In this document: positions 35,226 to 44,930 of the stretch, in pieces
Position numbering within the stretch: the stretch's first letter is position 1
How the letters are laid out: each line of letters opens with the position of its first letter
From: Candidatus Leptofilum gracile
GTDB taxonomy: Bacteria > Chloroflexota > Anaerolineae > Promineifilales > Promineifilaceae
Direction of reading: 5' to 3'
Assembly: GCA_016713825.1 (NCBI GenBank)
Contig: JADJOJ010000010.1
Coordinates: forward strand, 434,001-498,000
DNA length: 64,000 nt
Notes under the pieces: generated by a model
Told to the model about the DNA's origin: nothing
Databases searched by the model: none
Seen by the model: only the letters and a program-made list of their open reading frames with translations
Translations under genes and position numbers: made by a program

Positions 35226-35318
35226 CCGGGGGCTGAATCCCCAGGCTAAATTACGTTCACCGTTCACCGTTCACCGTTCACCGATTACTGATTACTGACC
35301 TACCGATTACCGATTACT
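35226..35318. repeat. Family F palindrome plus CCGTTCACCGTTCACC / GATTACTGATTACTG arrays
   Basis: ACCGGGGGCTGAATCCCCAGG (about 35227-35246) is a family F hairpin. It is followed by four GTTCACC units and then several GATTACTG / CCGATTAC units. It fills the gap upstream of the DUF1461-type gene and downstream of the SpeE-like gene. Confidence 0.8.
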
Positions 35319-36867
35319 GCACACCGGGCAATCCCCCCACACCTTCTTGCAGCAAATAGCGCAGCACCAGGCTGTCGATGATTGTTTCCACGGGGGCGCG
35401 TTCGTCGGTGAAGATGATGTCGCTGGCGGTGGCGGGAACCTGGTTGGTTACGGCCGTTTCCACCGCCGCCCTTAACAAAGGATCAACCGATTCACCCAAC
35501 TGCGCCAAATTTTGCTGCAAATTGGCCGAGGTGGTCGGCTGCATCGTGGCCACCAAAATTGTGTTCAGCGAACCGGGCACGTCGATGGCGTGGACGGTGG
35601 GGTAAACGGTTTGCAGCGTCGCCGTCATCGCCTCAATCAGGCTGCGATCTTCTGGGGCGCGGCCTACGTTCATCGCCACCACGCCCGTTTCCGTCAGGTG
35701 GGCGCGCACTTCCTCAAAAAATTCCTGCGTGGTGAGGTGCCAGGGGATGTAGGGCACTTTGTAGGCGTCGATGGTGATGACGTCGTACTGATGATCGAGC
35801 TGGTTGAGCTGGTAACGGCCGTCTCCCACAATCAAATTAATATTCGGGTCCGTCAGGGCAAAATAATCGATCCCCGCCTGCACAATCTCGCCGTCCAGCT
35901 CAATGCCGTCGATAGGAATCGGGCCAAAAACGCGGGTGTACTGCTTGGGGATGGTGCCCGCGGCCAAACCAATCACGGCCACCCGATTGATTTCCACGGG
36001 CGCGGCATTAAAATACGGCGCGGCCAGCATGATGCTCCACACCGACACGCGCGGTACCGCGCCGCCGTCGCAGTAAAACGAATGGTACGCCTGCCCTTCG
36101 TTCAGCAGCAGGTAGTTGCACTCCCCTTGCCGCACCACCTGGATGTAGTTGTAAGCCGACTCGGTCTCGAAAATTTGCCCGTCGTATGCTTTGATGCCGC
36201 CAGAGGTCCAGGCCAGGGCCACGGGCAGCAGCACGATGGGCAGCAGCAGGGCGGCAATGCGGCTGCGGGAGTGCGTTAGCCACAGCCCGCCCAGCCCCAC
36301 CAGCAGCAAAATCCCGCCAAACAGCAGCGCCGTCAGCCGGGAACCGGCCAGGGGGATGACCAGCAGCACAGGCAGGTAGGTGCCCAACAGGCTGCCCCAG
36401 GTGGAGATGGCGTAAATACGGCCGCTTATCCGCCCCGCCTCTTCTACATTTTGCACTGCCAGCCGGATGGCAAAGGGGGAGATGCAGCCCAGCAGGGTAA
36501 TGGGCACGGCCAGGGCGAAGATGACGCCTACCAGCGAACTGGCAATCGCCCCCACGTTCACGGCGGCCATGGCCGAAGCGGCCGTTTTCAGCAATACGCT
36601 TGTGAGCAAGAGGAAAAAGACGCCGCTGAACCCGGCCCAGGTCACGAGGGTGTAGAAGGTTTGGGGATACGGCCGTTTATCCGCTAACCGCCCGCCAATA
36701 AAGTAGCCGATCGTTAAAAAAAACAGCACCAGGCCAATAACATTGGCCCAAACGATGTTGGAGGTGCCATAAACGGTTTGCAGCATCCGGCTGGTGGTAA
36801 ATTCCAGCGCCAGGGTACACATGCCGGCTACAAACACTGTGAAAAACAGATATTTTCGATTCGTCAC
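35314..36867 (-). CDS. Membrane protein with spermidine synthase-like domain
   Basis: A 517-residue fusion. The first 220 residues hold about seven membrane segments, beginning FTVFVAGMCTLALEFTTSRML, a signature of the fused SpeE-like membrane proteins. The C-terminal part is an SAM-dependent aminopropyltransferase-like Rossmann domain: VAVIGLAAGTIPKQY, DGIELDGEIVQAG and NLIVGDGRYQ, then YDVITIDAYKVPYIP. True polyamine synthesis is doubtful for this fused class. A SpeA-like decarboxylase remnant does occur at 22350, but far away. ACGGCCGT at 35815 encodes the DGR of the SAM-site motif. Confidence 0.87.
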   Translation of the reverse strand: MTNRKYLFFTVFVAGMCTLALEFTTSRMLQTVYGTSNIVWANVIGLVLFFLTIGYFIGGRLADKRPYPQTFYTLVTWAGFSGVFFLLLTSVLLKTAASAMAAVNVGAIASSLVGVIFALAVPITLLGCISPFAIRLAVQNVEEAGRISGRIYAISTWGSLLGTYLPVLLVIPLAGSRLTALLFGGILLLVGLGGLWLTHSRSRIAALLLPIVLLPVALAWTSGGIKAYDGQIFETESAYNYIQVVRQGECNYLLLNEGQAYHSFYCDGGAVPRVSVWSIMLAAPYFNAAPVEINRVAVIGLAAGTIPKQYTRVFGPIPIDGIELDGEIVQAGIDYFALTDPNINLIVGDGRYQLNQLDHQYDVITIDAYKVPYIPWHLTTQEFFEEVRAHLTETGVVAMNVGRAPEDRSLIEAMTATLQTVYPTVHAIDVPGSLNTILVATMQPTTSANLQQNLAQLGESVDPLLRAAVETAVTNQVPATASDIIFTDERAPVETIIDSLVLRYLLQEGVGGLPGVQ

Positions 36868-36985
36868 AAATAGTTAACGCAAAGGTGCGGAGGCGTAGAG
36901 GGGTTTTCTCGCTTCCTACCTTCTTCCCTTTTTTGAGTTGGTTTCGATTATAGCGGGATGGCGGGATTGGCGCAGGTGGTTTGGA
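36868..36985. other. Intergenic gap
   Basis: No gene is seen. AACGCAAAGGTGCGGAGGCG near 36878 resembles one arm of the GACGCAAAG repeat found at 45957. Confidence 0.3.
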
Positions 36986-39040
36986 TTAGGGAATAGTGAA
37001 GAGGGCTTGCAGCTCAACGGCCGTTTTCCGCTCCACATTTTCAAAAATAATGGTCAGGGGCTGGTCGTACACAATAAAACTTTCATCCGCCCGACCCCAA
37101 TTCAAACCCGGCCGTGATTCCAGATAAGCGTCAACCAGCGGCGGCGGGGTCAAATTGGGCCAGCCAAACGTGTCTGGCCGCAGCTGCCAGCCAAACAGCG
37201 TGGGGTAGCGTCCAACGACGTAAACTGGCTCGTACCCCAACGCGCCAGAAAATAGCAGGTCGTGGTATTGGCTGGAAATCGGATACAGCTCCGGCAGGCG
37301 GGGCACCGTGCCATAAACCCGGTTCGACACAATCGTCACGTATTCGGCTTCGGCCAGAAGCGCCACATTTTCAGCCAACTTTTCCGCGTCATCATTGCTG
37401 CCGGTGCCGGTGAGCCAGGTCAGTTCGGCATTGGGAAATTCGGAGCGGCGGCGAATTTCCCCGTCTACAGCCATCGAGCTGGGCAGGGAATCATCCCACT
37501 GCTCGCTCAGGGTCAGTGCGCCCGGTTCTGCATTGCGGAAAAGCCACTCAGAGGCAGCTACCCAAGGGTGCGGCTGCTGGTAAATGCCCACAAAGCTGAG
37601 GGCGTAGAGGGTGGTGGTGAGGAGAACGGCCGTTCCCACCCCCAATTTCAACCATTTCTTCTGCCAGCTAAACAACCACGCCGCCGCCCACAGCAGCAAA
37701 AACGGCATCAGCGGCTGCCAATAGCGCATGAACTTCACAAAGAAGCCGCCGGTGGTAAAAAACAGCGGTATGGCCCAGGCAAGTAAAAGGAGATTGGAGA
37801 TTGGAGATTGGAGATTTCTAGTCTCCAATCTCCAATCTCGCAGCCGCAGGCTGCCAATCTCCAATCGCTTGATTTCCCGCCAAATCGCCCAGCCAGACGC
37901 TGCAAACGCCAGCAGCCCCAACGGCCAGCCCATGCCCCAGCGCAGCTGCATCTCGATGAAGTAGAGGTAGGGCAGCGTGCCGCTGTACTGGCGGGTGAAG
38001 GGAATATTGCCTTCGCCCTGCACCATGCTGTTTTGCGTGGCGATGTTTTCTAAATAACACGATCCCCAATCCAGCGCAGGCACGGAAATTGGCCCAATTT
38101 GCATCGGTGGGGTGATCACCTCGCAGCTAAAATCGAGCATGGCGAAGGGGTTGGTGAGGAAAAAGGTGAGGGTGGCGGTGAATACGGCCGTTCCCAACCA
38201 AAAATCCCAGCGCCTGCTCATAAACCTCGCCGCCAACATTAGCGGAAACACCAGCAAAATTGCCGAAAACTTAGAGCCAACGGCCAGGCCAATGCAGATG
38301 GAAGCCAGAAGCCAGTAAACGGTGGTCAGTTTTCGGTAATCAGTAAGCGGTGAACGGTTATCCGTTTTTTCTCTTTCCTCTCTGTGTTCTCTGTTTTCTC
38401 TGTGGCCAACTGCTTTGATCAAAAACAAAAGGGCGGCGACGGTAAAGAAGGTTTGGTACGGGTCAGAAATGAAAAAGTGGGCCAGCTGGATGTGCATGAC
38501 GTTGACGGCCAAAAAGGCGGCGGCCAGCAGCCCCACCTGCGGCGAAAAAAGCTGCCGCCCCAACAAAAAAACCAGCCAAACGGTACCCAGATCAATTAAG
38601 GCGGTGAGGAGTCGGGAAACGGCCGTTAAATGCCGAAACTCAATCAACCCTCCCTGGTTCAAAATATCGCGGGTAAACAGCCAATCTTCGGGGAAAAGTG
38701 GGGCAAGGCCGGGGCCAAGGCGCTCGGCCAGCCGCGTGGCCAGCACGCCCAGGTAAAGCGGCACATGCCCGTAAGCAAAATCGCGCGGCTGGTCTTGCGG
38801 CACCTCAATGCCGTCGCTGGCGGCGTCTGGCGGCCAATAAAATGGATTAAAGCTGGATTCAGTTGGGGAAAAAGCGGTCTGCCAATCGACTGGCCACTCG
38901 ATGGTGGTGGCCACCCAGGTGATGTACCGTTCGTCGGGGTGGTAATGGTGGTAATCGTCCCAATTGATGCCGGTAAAACGGAAAACGGCCGCTACCAGCA
39001 AAATGAGACCCAAGCAAAGACGTTCCTGCCACTTCTTCAT
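36986..39040 (-). CDS. GT39-type membrane glycosyltransferase (PMT/ArnT-like)
   Basis: A 684-residue multi-pass transferase starting at the ATG at 39040. It should move a sugar from a lipid carrier to a protein or glycan on the outer membrane face. Twelve or so membrane segments are visible. The first loop carries HHYHPDERYI, the acidic catalytic site of GT39/GT83 enzymes. Oddly, two loops are built from intergenic repeats read in frame: ENREHREEREKTDN followed by RSPLTDYRKLTTVYW near residues 210-245, and RLEIGSLRLRDWRLE near 395-415. Both fall between membrane helices. This large gene ends with a C-terminal soluble part of about 200 residues. Confidence 0.87.
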   Translation of the reverse strand: MKKWQERLCLGLILLVAAVFRFTGINWDDYHHYHPDERYITWVATTIEWPVDWQTAFSPTESSFNPFYWPPDAASDGIEVPQDQPRDFAYGHVPLYLGVLATRLAERLGPGLAPLFPEDWLFTRDILNQGGLIEFRHLTAVSRLLTALIDLGTVWLVFLLGRQLFSPQVGLLAAAFLAVNVMHIQLAHFFISDPYQTFFTVAALLFLIKAVGHRENREHREEREKTDNRSPLTDYRKLTTVYWLLASICIGLAVGSKFSAILLVFPLMLAARFMSRRWDFWLGTAVFTATLTFFLTNPFAMLDFSCEVITPPMQIGPISVPALDWGSCYLENIATQNSMVQGEGNIPFTRQYSGTLPYLYFIEMQLRWGMGWPLGLLAFAASGWAIWREIKRLEIGSLRLRDWRLETRNLQSPISNLLLLAWAIPLFFTTGGFFVKFMRYWQPLMPFLLLWAAAWLFSWQKKWLKLGVGTAVLLTTTLYALSFVGIYQQPHPWVAASEWLFRNAEPGALTLSEQWDDSLPSSMAVDGEIRRRSEFPNAELTWLTGTGSNDDAEKLAENVALLAEAEYVTIVSNRVYGTVPRLPELYPISSQYHDLLFSGALGYEPVYVVGRYPTLFGWQLRPDTFGWPNLTPPPLVDAYLESRPGLNWGRADESFIVYDQPLTIIFENVERKTAVELQALFTIP
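37789..37866. repeat. Family A hairpin, copy 5, inside the GT39 gene
   Basis: AGGAGATTGGAGATTGGAG faces CTCCAATCTCCAATCTC. It is in frame in a loop of the GT39 transferase and interrupts no membrane helix. Confidence 0.9.
38318..38405. repeat. Family H and D repeat arms inside the GT39 gene
   Basis: GGTCAGTTTTCGGTAATCAG with GTGAACGG (family H, about 38323-38358) is followed by CTCTCTGTGTTCTCTG (family D, about 38378-38400). Both are in frame and translated as one polar loop. Confidence 0.75.
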
Positions 39041-39095
39041 GCATAAATTGTATCGTGGCGGCAAATGCGGGGCGAATCTGCTTCTTGCCAGGAAC

Positions 39096-39125
39096 AAAAA
39101 AAGGGTTGGCGCTGGGCCAACCCTT
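39096..39125 (-). terminator. Terminator after rplY (minus strand)
   Basis: AAGGGTTGG and CCAACCCTT form a 9-bp stem around a 7-base loop, followed on the minus strand by seven T's. It lies about 30 bp past the L25 stop. Confidence 0.9.
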
Positions 39126-39155
39126 GAATTTTACAATGACAGCGAAGCGATCGGA

Positions 39156-39806
39156 TTAATCGTCGTCCTCGTCGCCTTTCCCTTTCTCGATGATTTCTAC
39201 GGAGTCGGCGGTCATTTCGTATTCGCTTTCTTCGTCACCTTCAACTTCGAGACGGTTGTATTCAAAGCGGGCAACGGCCGTTTCCGGGTCCGTCAAAATC
39301 TCGACACCCTTTGGCACAGACAAGTCACCCACATAGAGCGGCTCGTCAGCAGACGTCATCTGGCTCACGTCTACCTCAATCTCAGCAATCAGGTCATCGG
39401 GCAACGCTTCGATTTCCACACTGGACAGCGACAAAACGTCGGAACCTTGCCCATCTTCCATCATCGGCGAGCGACCCACCAACACCAGCGCCACCTCAGC
39501 CGTGATCTTCACCTTCAGGTCAACTTCCTGAAAGTCCACATGGATCAAATCGCCACGAGTCAGGTGCTGTTGAATTTCACGCGCCAACACCGTGCGGGTA
39601 TCCGTGCCAATGGAAATGTTGATCAGGTTGGTGGTACCAGCCCGGCGCAAAACGCGGCGCAACATCTTGTTTTCCAATTGAATGGTTAACGGATCGTTGA
39701 TCCCGTAAATCACTGCGGGAATCATTCCCTCACGGCGTAACTGCTTCACTTTTTTGCCAACAACCGCGCGCGGTTCGGCGTCGATAGCCAATCTATCAGT
39801 AGACAT
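39156..39806 (-). CDS. rplY: Ribosomal protein bL25, Ctc/TL5 type
   Basis: A 216-residue 5S rRNA-binding ribosomal protein of the long (Ctc) form. Residues 1-95 are the L25 RNA-binding domain (VGKKVKQLRREGMIPAVIYG, HVDFQEVDL). About 96-185 are the beta-rich TL5 C-terminal domain (LSLSSVEIEALPDDLIAEIEV near the middle, GVEILTDPETAVARF near the end). A very acidic tail (KGDEDDD) finishes it. GAGG precedes the ATG and a strong terminator follows. ACGGCCGT at 39274 encodes TAV just after the conserved DPE. Confidence 0.95.
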   Translation of the reverse strand: MSTDRLAIDAEPRAVVGKKVKQLRREGMIPAVIYGINDPLTIQLENKMLRRVLRRAGTTNLINISIGTDTRTVLAREIQQHLTRGDLIHVDFQEVDLKVKITAEVALVLVGRSPMMEDGQGSDVLSLSSVEIEALPDDLIAEIEVDVSQMTSADEPLYVGDLSVPKGVEILTDPETAVARFEYNRLEVEGDEESEYEMTADSVEIIEKGKGDEDDD

Positions 39807-39877
39807 GTTTCTAAACCTCGGTTTGTAATTTCCTCAAAGACGAGGGAGTTTATTTCTTGTGGTAAATATTCAGCAAA

Positions 39878-39906
39878 AAGCCTGTGGACTTGGAAGCCCC
39901 AGGCTA
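39878..39906. repeat. Family F degenerate palindrome upstream of rplY
   Basis: AAGCCTGTGGACTTGGAAGC followed by CCCAGGCTAGA retains the arms AGCCTG and CAGGCT of the family F hairpin with a diverged centre. Confidence 0.55.
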
Positions 39907-39950
39907 GAAGAGGGAGTATATCATTTTCTCCTGAATCGTCAATCAAAAAA

Positions 39951-40218
39951 TCAGCCAGTTTCTGTCTCGGATTTCTGCCATTGCGCCTGGCAATCGTTGC
40001 AACAATATTTGACATCGTACTGCATTTGTATGGCGGAGTGGCTTCCCCCTTCACCGCCATAATCGCTAGCTAGAACGAAAACCGGTTGTTGTTTTGTTGA
40101 TCCCAATTTTGCGGCTGCCACACTCCGGGCAGCGAGGGCGCGTGCCAAACGGCAGGAACGGCAGCACAAAAATGACCAGCAAGGCAACGATTCCGACTAT
40201 CGTAATCAGTTTATCCAT
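39951..40218 (-). pseudogene. Small membrane zinc-ribbon protein, broken by a 4-bp duplication
   Basis: The first frame starts at the ATG at 40218 (AAGGAAG upstream) and encodes a membrane helix (ITIVGIVALLVIFVLPFLPF) followed by RCPECGSRKIGINKTTTGFRSS and a TAG stop. The sequence GCTAGCTAG at 40065-40073 holds a tandem TAGC. Removing one copy joins this frame to SDYGGEGGSHSAIQMQYDV and YCCNDCQAQWQ, completing a CxxC...CxxC zinc ribbon of 87 residues. The four-base duplication is not a homopolymer error type, so this looks like a real recent mutation. Confidence 0.7.
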
Positions 40219-40327
40219 CGTTTGGCTTCCTTTCTTCCTGCGAGCGGTTTGCCGTTGGTGGAAAGATAGACTCAACAAGAACGCTCATTTTAACGGTGCT
40301 ATTCTAGCATAGTTTGGTTAACGGCCG

Positions 40328-40732
40328 TTATTTTTTAAGTGCAGCGGTGATATTGAAGTATGCTGCCCAAAAGACAACCGAAACAAACATCAACAGCCAA
40401 CCTACCTGGGGTAAATCGTGCCAAAGCCAGCGGATGCCTGCCTCGCCGCCGCGCACGGCCACAATCATCAATGTGGAAAAGATGGCAAATCCCATCAACA
40501 CTCTTTGTTGCACAAGAAGCTGCTTGGTTTTCTCAAAAGATTTCATTTCATTCTCCTTGTTTAGGGGCACAGGGACATCATCCCATTGTTGAATATTAGA
40601 TTGCTCGACAAGTTTCGCCAGAGCGGGATCATTGGCTAAAAATTGCTCGACGAGGGTGCGTGTGTCTTCGCTGACCTCGTCGGCTAAATACAGCGGTAAT
40701 AAATCTATAATCACGTCACGGGTAATTTTCAT
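40328..40732 (-). CDS. Putative anti-sigma factor, membrane-anchored
   Basis: A 134-residue protein starting at the ATG at 40732, which overlaps the sigma factor TGA (ATGA). The N-terminal segment ITRDVIIDLLPLYLADEVSED resembles the helical anti-sigma domain, but lacks the His/Cys zinc motif. Two membrane helices fill the C-terminal half (LMGFAIFSTLMIVAV and VGWLLMFVSVVFWAAYF). It most likely holds the adjacent ECF sigma factor inactive at the membrane. The evidence is gene pairing plus topology. Confidence 0.75.
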   Translation of the reverse strand: MKITRDVIIDLLPLYLADEVSEDTRTLVEQFLANDPALAKLVEQSNIQQWDDVPVPLNKENEMKSFEKTKQLLVQQRVLMGFAIFSTLMIVAVRGGEAGIRWLWHDLPQVGWLLMFVSVVFWAAYFNITAALKK

Positions 40733-41229
40733 TGGTTGGTTACCTCCTCGGTGGTGCGAACGGCCGTTACCTTCAACCTGGCCCGATGCACTTTTATCTT
40801 CGCCGCCGATAATGAAATGTTCAACACGCGGGCAATTTCGGCATAGGGCATCTCGTATTGGGCGCGTAAAATCAACGCCGCCCGGTCGCTTTCGGGCAAG
40901 TTTTGCAGCAGCTGCACCATTTCTTCCCAATCTTGCCGCTGCTCAACCGCTTCAGATGTCCGTTGGCTTGCCGCAATTTCTGCCGCCTGCTCCAAACCCA
41001 CCTGCCGCTTTTGCTGGCGCTGCTGCTGCAAAAAAAGGTTGCGCGCGATGGTAAACAGATACGCTTTTACCGTTTCCGTGCGGATTTTGCTGCGTCCGGC
41101 CCAGGCGCGCACAAACGTTTCTGAGGTGATGTCGTCGGCCTCAGCGGGATTGCCCGACAGCCAAAGGGCAAAGCGGTACACGTCTGGCGCGTAGCGCACG
41201 TACAAATCGTGAAAGGTGGTTTGGTTCAT
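40729..41229 (-). CDS. ECF-type RNA polymerase sigma factor
   Basis: A 166-residue extracytoplasmic-function sigma factor. Region 2 (about residues 8-75) shows YAPDVYRFALWLSGN, ADDITSETFVRAW and AYLFTIARNLFLQQ. Region 4 (about 105-155) has LLQNLPESDRAALILRAQY and the HTH YAEIARVLNISLSAAKIKVH. It overlaps its presumed anti-sigma partner by 4 bp. The regulon is unknown. Family E and J repeats occupy the region upstream. Confidence 0.93.
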   Translation of the reverse strand: MNQTTFHDLYVRYAPDVYRFALWLSGNPAEADDITSETFVRAWAGRSKIRTETVKAYLFTIARNLFLQQQRQQKRQVGLEQAAEIAASQRTSEAVEQRQDWEEMVQLLQNLPESDRAALILRAQYEMPYAEIARVLNISLSAAKIKVHRARLKVTAVRTTEEVTNQ

Positions 41230-41237
41230 TGATTAAT

Positions 41238-41292
41238 TAACCTCCCGGAGGTTTATTGCTTGAAATCAACTTTTGGCAAAACCTCCGGCGGT
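41238..41292. repeat. Family E hairpin upstream of the sigma factor
   Basis: AACCTCCCGGAGGTTTATTG and AAAACCTCCGGCGGTTG lie about 30 bp apart immediately before the sigma-factor start codon. Confidence 0.7.
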
Positions 41293-41342
41293 TGCTGCTT
41301 ATAATATCCAGCCGCAGGCAAAAAGTTACAAAACGGATAAGA

Positions 41343-41417
41343 TTGGTTGGTAGTGGCTGGTTGCTAGATTTTAGTGGCTGGTGAACCATCAAACTAGCCA
41401 CCAACCACCAGCCACTC
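41343..41417. repeat. Family J hairpin (GTTGGTAGTGGCTGGTTG)
   Basis: GGTTGGTAGTGGCTGGTTGC and GTGGCTGGTG face inverted CTAGCCACCAACCACC and AGCCACTCAC. It sits just upstream of argH. Confidence 0.8.
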
Positions 41418-41436
41418 ACGAAAAAAGGAAGAGACG

Positions 41437-42810
<1,374 letters not shown>

Positions 42811-42831
42811 AAGTGGGGGGAGTCAGGGGAA

Positions 42832-43218
42832 TTAATCAGTGGTTTGCGGAACGGCTGCCAGAACCTCGCGCACGGTGCGAATCAATTCATCACGACCCAC
42901 TGGCTTCCCCAAATATTTGTTGGCCCCGGCGGCCATGCCGGTGCGGATGGCATCCTGGCTGGTGCGGGCACTGAGCAGGATGATGGGGAGAGCGGCCGTT
43001 TCTGCTTCAGCGCGCAGCCGTTCGCACACCGTGACGCCATCCATATTGGGCATCATCACATCCAGAATTAGCACATCTGGTTTCTCCTGAGCCACTACAT
43101 CCAGCGCTTGTAGGCCATCTGCGGCTTCCAGAATGCGATACCCATCACGTTCCAGCATCAGCCGCAGTAAATTACGGGTCATCGGTTCATCGTCAACAAC
43201 TAATACAGATGGATTCAA
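42832..43218 (-). CDS. Stand-alone response regulator receiver (CheY-like)
   Basis: A 128-residue receiver domain without an output domain. It has VLVVDDEPMTRN (acidic pair), the phospho-acceptor Asp in VLILDVMMPNMDG (about residue 54), Ser in LLSART and Lys in YLGKPVG. The start is a TTG at 43218, supported by AGGAGA 7 bp upstream. A histidine kinase partner was not found next to it. Confidence 0.92.
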   Translation of the reverse strand: MNPSVLVVDDEPMTRNLLRLMLERDGYRILEAADGLQALDVVAQEKPDVLILDVMMPNMDGVTVCERLRAEAETAALPIILLSARTSQDAIRTGMAAGANKYLGKPVGRDELIRTVREVLAAVPQTTD

Positions 43219-43760
43219 GATATTTCTCCTGCGCCAAAGCGATTTTGCGGTTTGGCTTTCGGCATTTTTCAGAATAGCCTCATTTTAAGAAGCCTGAGTT
43301 ACATTGAATCTTACAGGGAGGGTACTAGTACAGTCCGAAATCCATAAAATGTTATTATGACAAGTTGCCGGGCTGTTTGGGGATTGGCCCCCCCCCCAAA
43401 ACCCGGGGGGGCCGGGGGGGGGGGGGCCGGCACGGCAGAAATCCATAAAATGTTATTATGACAAGTTGCCGGACTGTTTAAGTATTGCGCCGTCATCAAT
43501 AACCTGATGCGAACTTTTGGGGCGCAATACTAGGATCAAGGTCATACCGATCATGTAATATTTATTGTAACGATCCTGCTTTACCTTCTAAACAGGTAAT
43601 TAAGGAGCCATTTCCCAATAAAAAATGGGCTTGAGCAGCAGTAGCTACGCCCTCTTTTGTATAAATTGATTGACAAACCGAACCCATCTATGCCCCTGCT
43701 TTCTACCACTCATCGCAACCAGAGCGGGCGTTTGGACTGTATTGTGCAGGTTAAAATAGA
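43219..43760. other. 542-bp intergenic region with duplicated 42-bp segment and poly-C/poly-G patch
   Basis: No gene is seen. A near-identical segment of about 42 bp (beginning GAAATCCATAAAATG) is present at 43337-43378 and 43438-43479, with CAGTCCG/CGGACTG inverted at its edges. Between them lies a run of 10 C's, then 7 and 13 G's separated by CC. After the second copy, AGTATTGCGCC (43480) and GGCGCAATACT (about 43521) could pair. The G/C patch looks unlike anything else in the window and may be an assembly or base-call artefact. Confidence 0.6.
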
Positions 43761-44840
43761 ATGACAGGAAAAAATATCTTAATCATTGATGACGAATTTC
43801 CCATGCGCTACCTGATTGAACATCAGCTCAAGCGGCAAGGGTTTCAGGTAACGTTGGCGAAAGATGGACAGGATGGGTTAACGGCCGTTTCTCAACACAA
43901 ACCAGACCTCGTGGTGCTCGACGTCATGATGCCTGGCATGGACGGGTTTGAGGTGTGCCAGCAAATCAAAAACACGCCCGAAACCTCGCAAATTCCCGTC
44001 ATCTTCCTCACCGCCAGTGAAGCCAAAGAGTACAAAACCAAAGCATTTGCCGTTGGCGCAGATGATTATTTAACCAAGCCATTCCTGGCCGATGAGCTGC
44101 TGGCCCATATTTCGGCCGTACTCAAACGAACCGAACGTGTCAAAACAGGTTTGCTAACCCACACGTCTGGGCGAGTGGTGTCGTTGTTTAGCCCCAAAGG
44201 CGGGGTGGGCACCACTACCCTGGCCATCCAGCTTAGCGAAGCAATTATCATGCACGAGAGCCGTCCCGTGGTGCTGATTGACCTGAATTTGCCCATTGGC
44301 GGGGTGGCCCAAATGCTCAACCTGCACACGCAGCGCAGCATTTTGGATTTGCTCAAAGCGCCCACAGAGCAGCTTTCGGTGCCTTTTATTCACCAGTTTA
44401 CCCAGCGACATCGCGCCGATTTGCTGGTGGTTCCCGCCCCAGCATCATTTGTAGGCAGCGGTTCCAAAGATATGGTGCGCAAGCTGGAAATTTTGCTAGA
44501 TAAGCTGGTAGATGCCGGGTATCAGGTGCTGCTCGATTTGGGCTCGCATCTAAACGAGATTACCCGCATGGCGATGCGCCAGTCGGACATTGTGTTTGTG
44601 GTGACATCTGGCCAGCCGGTGGCCAACAAGCTGTGCGAGACATTTTTGCGCGACGCACCAGAGCTGGGGCTAGAAGCGCGCCGTCTGCTGCCGGTGGTGA
44701 ATGAGACACACGGCCGTATTCAAAATATCGACATGACCCGCTTGCCCGTGGCCCGCATCCCCCACACCAACGAACGCTCGCGCACCCGCCTCTGGCTCCA
44801 GGAGCAGGGCATCCGCAAACTCGTTTCTATTGTGAAGTAA
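43761..44840 (+). CDS. Response regulator fused to ParA/MinD-like ATPase (CpaE-like)
   Basis: A 359-residue protein. Residues 1-125 are a receiver domain (ILIIDDEFPMRY, VVLDVMMPGMDGFEV, YLTKPF). From about 143 a MinD-like ATPase follows, with deviant Walker A VSLFSPKGGVGTTTLAIQL and VVLIDLNLPIGGVAQ. This layout is that of CpaE, which places type IV/Flp pilus machinery at the cell pole. No pilus genes are in the window. ACGGCCGT at 43881 encodes TAV in the receiver. Confidence 0.9.
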   Translation: MTGKNILIIDDEFPMRYLIEHQLKRQGFQVTLAKDGQDGLTAVSQHKPDLVVLDVMMPGMDGFEVCQQIKNTPETSQIPVIFLTASEAKEYKTKAFAVGADDYLTKPFLADELLAHISAVLKRTERVKTGLLTHTSGRVVSLFSPKGGVGTTTLAIQLSEAIIMHESRPVVLIDLNLPIGGVAQMLNLHTQRSILDLLKAPTEQLSVPFIHQFTQRHRADLLVVPAPASFVGSGSKDMVRKLEILLDKLVDAGYQVLLDLGSHLNEITRMAMRQSDIVFVVTSGQPVANKLCETFLRDAPELGLEARRLLPVVNETHGRIQNIDMTRLPVARIPHTNERSRTRLWLQEQGIRKLVSIVK

Positions 44841-44847
44841 GAACTTT

Positions 44848-44930
44848 TGTAATTGGGTAATTGGTAATTGGGTAATTTGCGATCCAATTACCAATTACTC
44901 AATTACCCAATTACTCAATTACTAATTACT
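44848..44930. repeat. Family B hairpin between convergent genes
   Basis: TAATTGGGTAATTGGTAATT faces ACCAATTACTCAATTACCC and more CAATTACT units. It covers the whole gap and the last bases of the aldo/keto reductase gene, and probably acts as a bidirectional terminator. Confidence 0.85.

Noticed and set aside
39746..40060. Minus-strand ORF (104 codons) overlapping the rplY start
   Set aside because: It overlaps both rplY and the broken zinc-ribbon gene in a different frame, with no coherent domain.
43381..43436. Poly-C/poly-G patch as a G-quadruplex regulatory site
   Set aside because: G runs could form a quadruplex, but the surrounding near-duplicate segment and abrupt composition change make a sequence artefact the simpler explanation.
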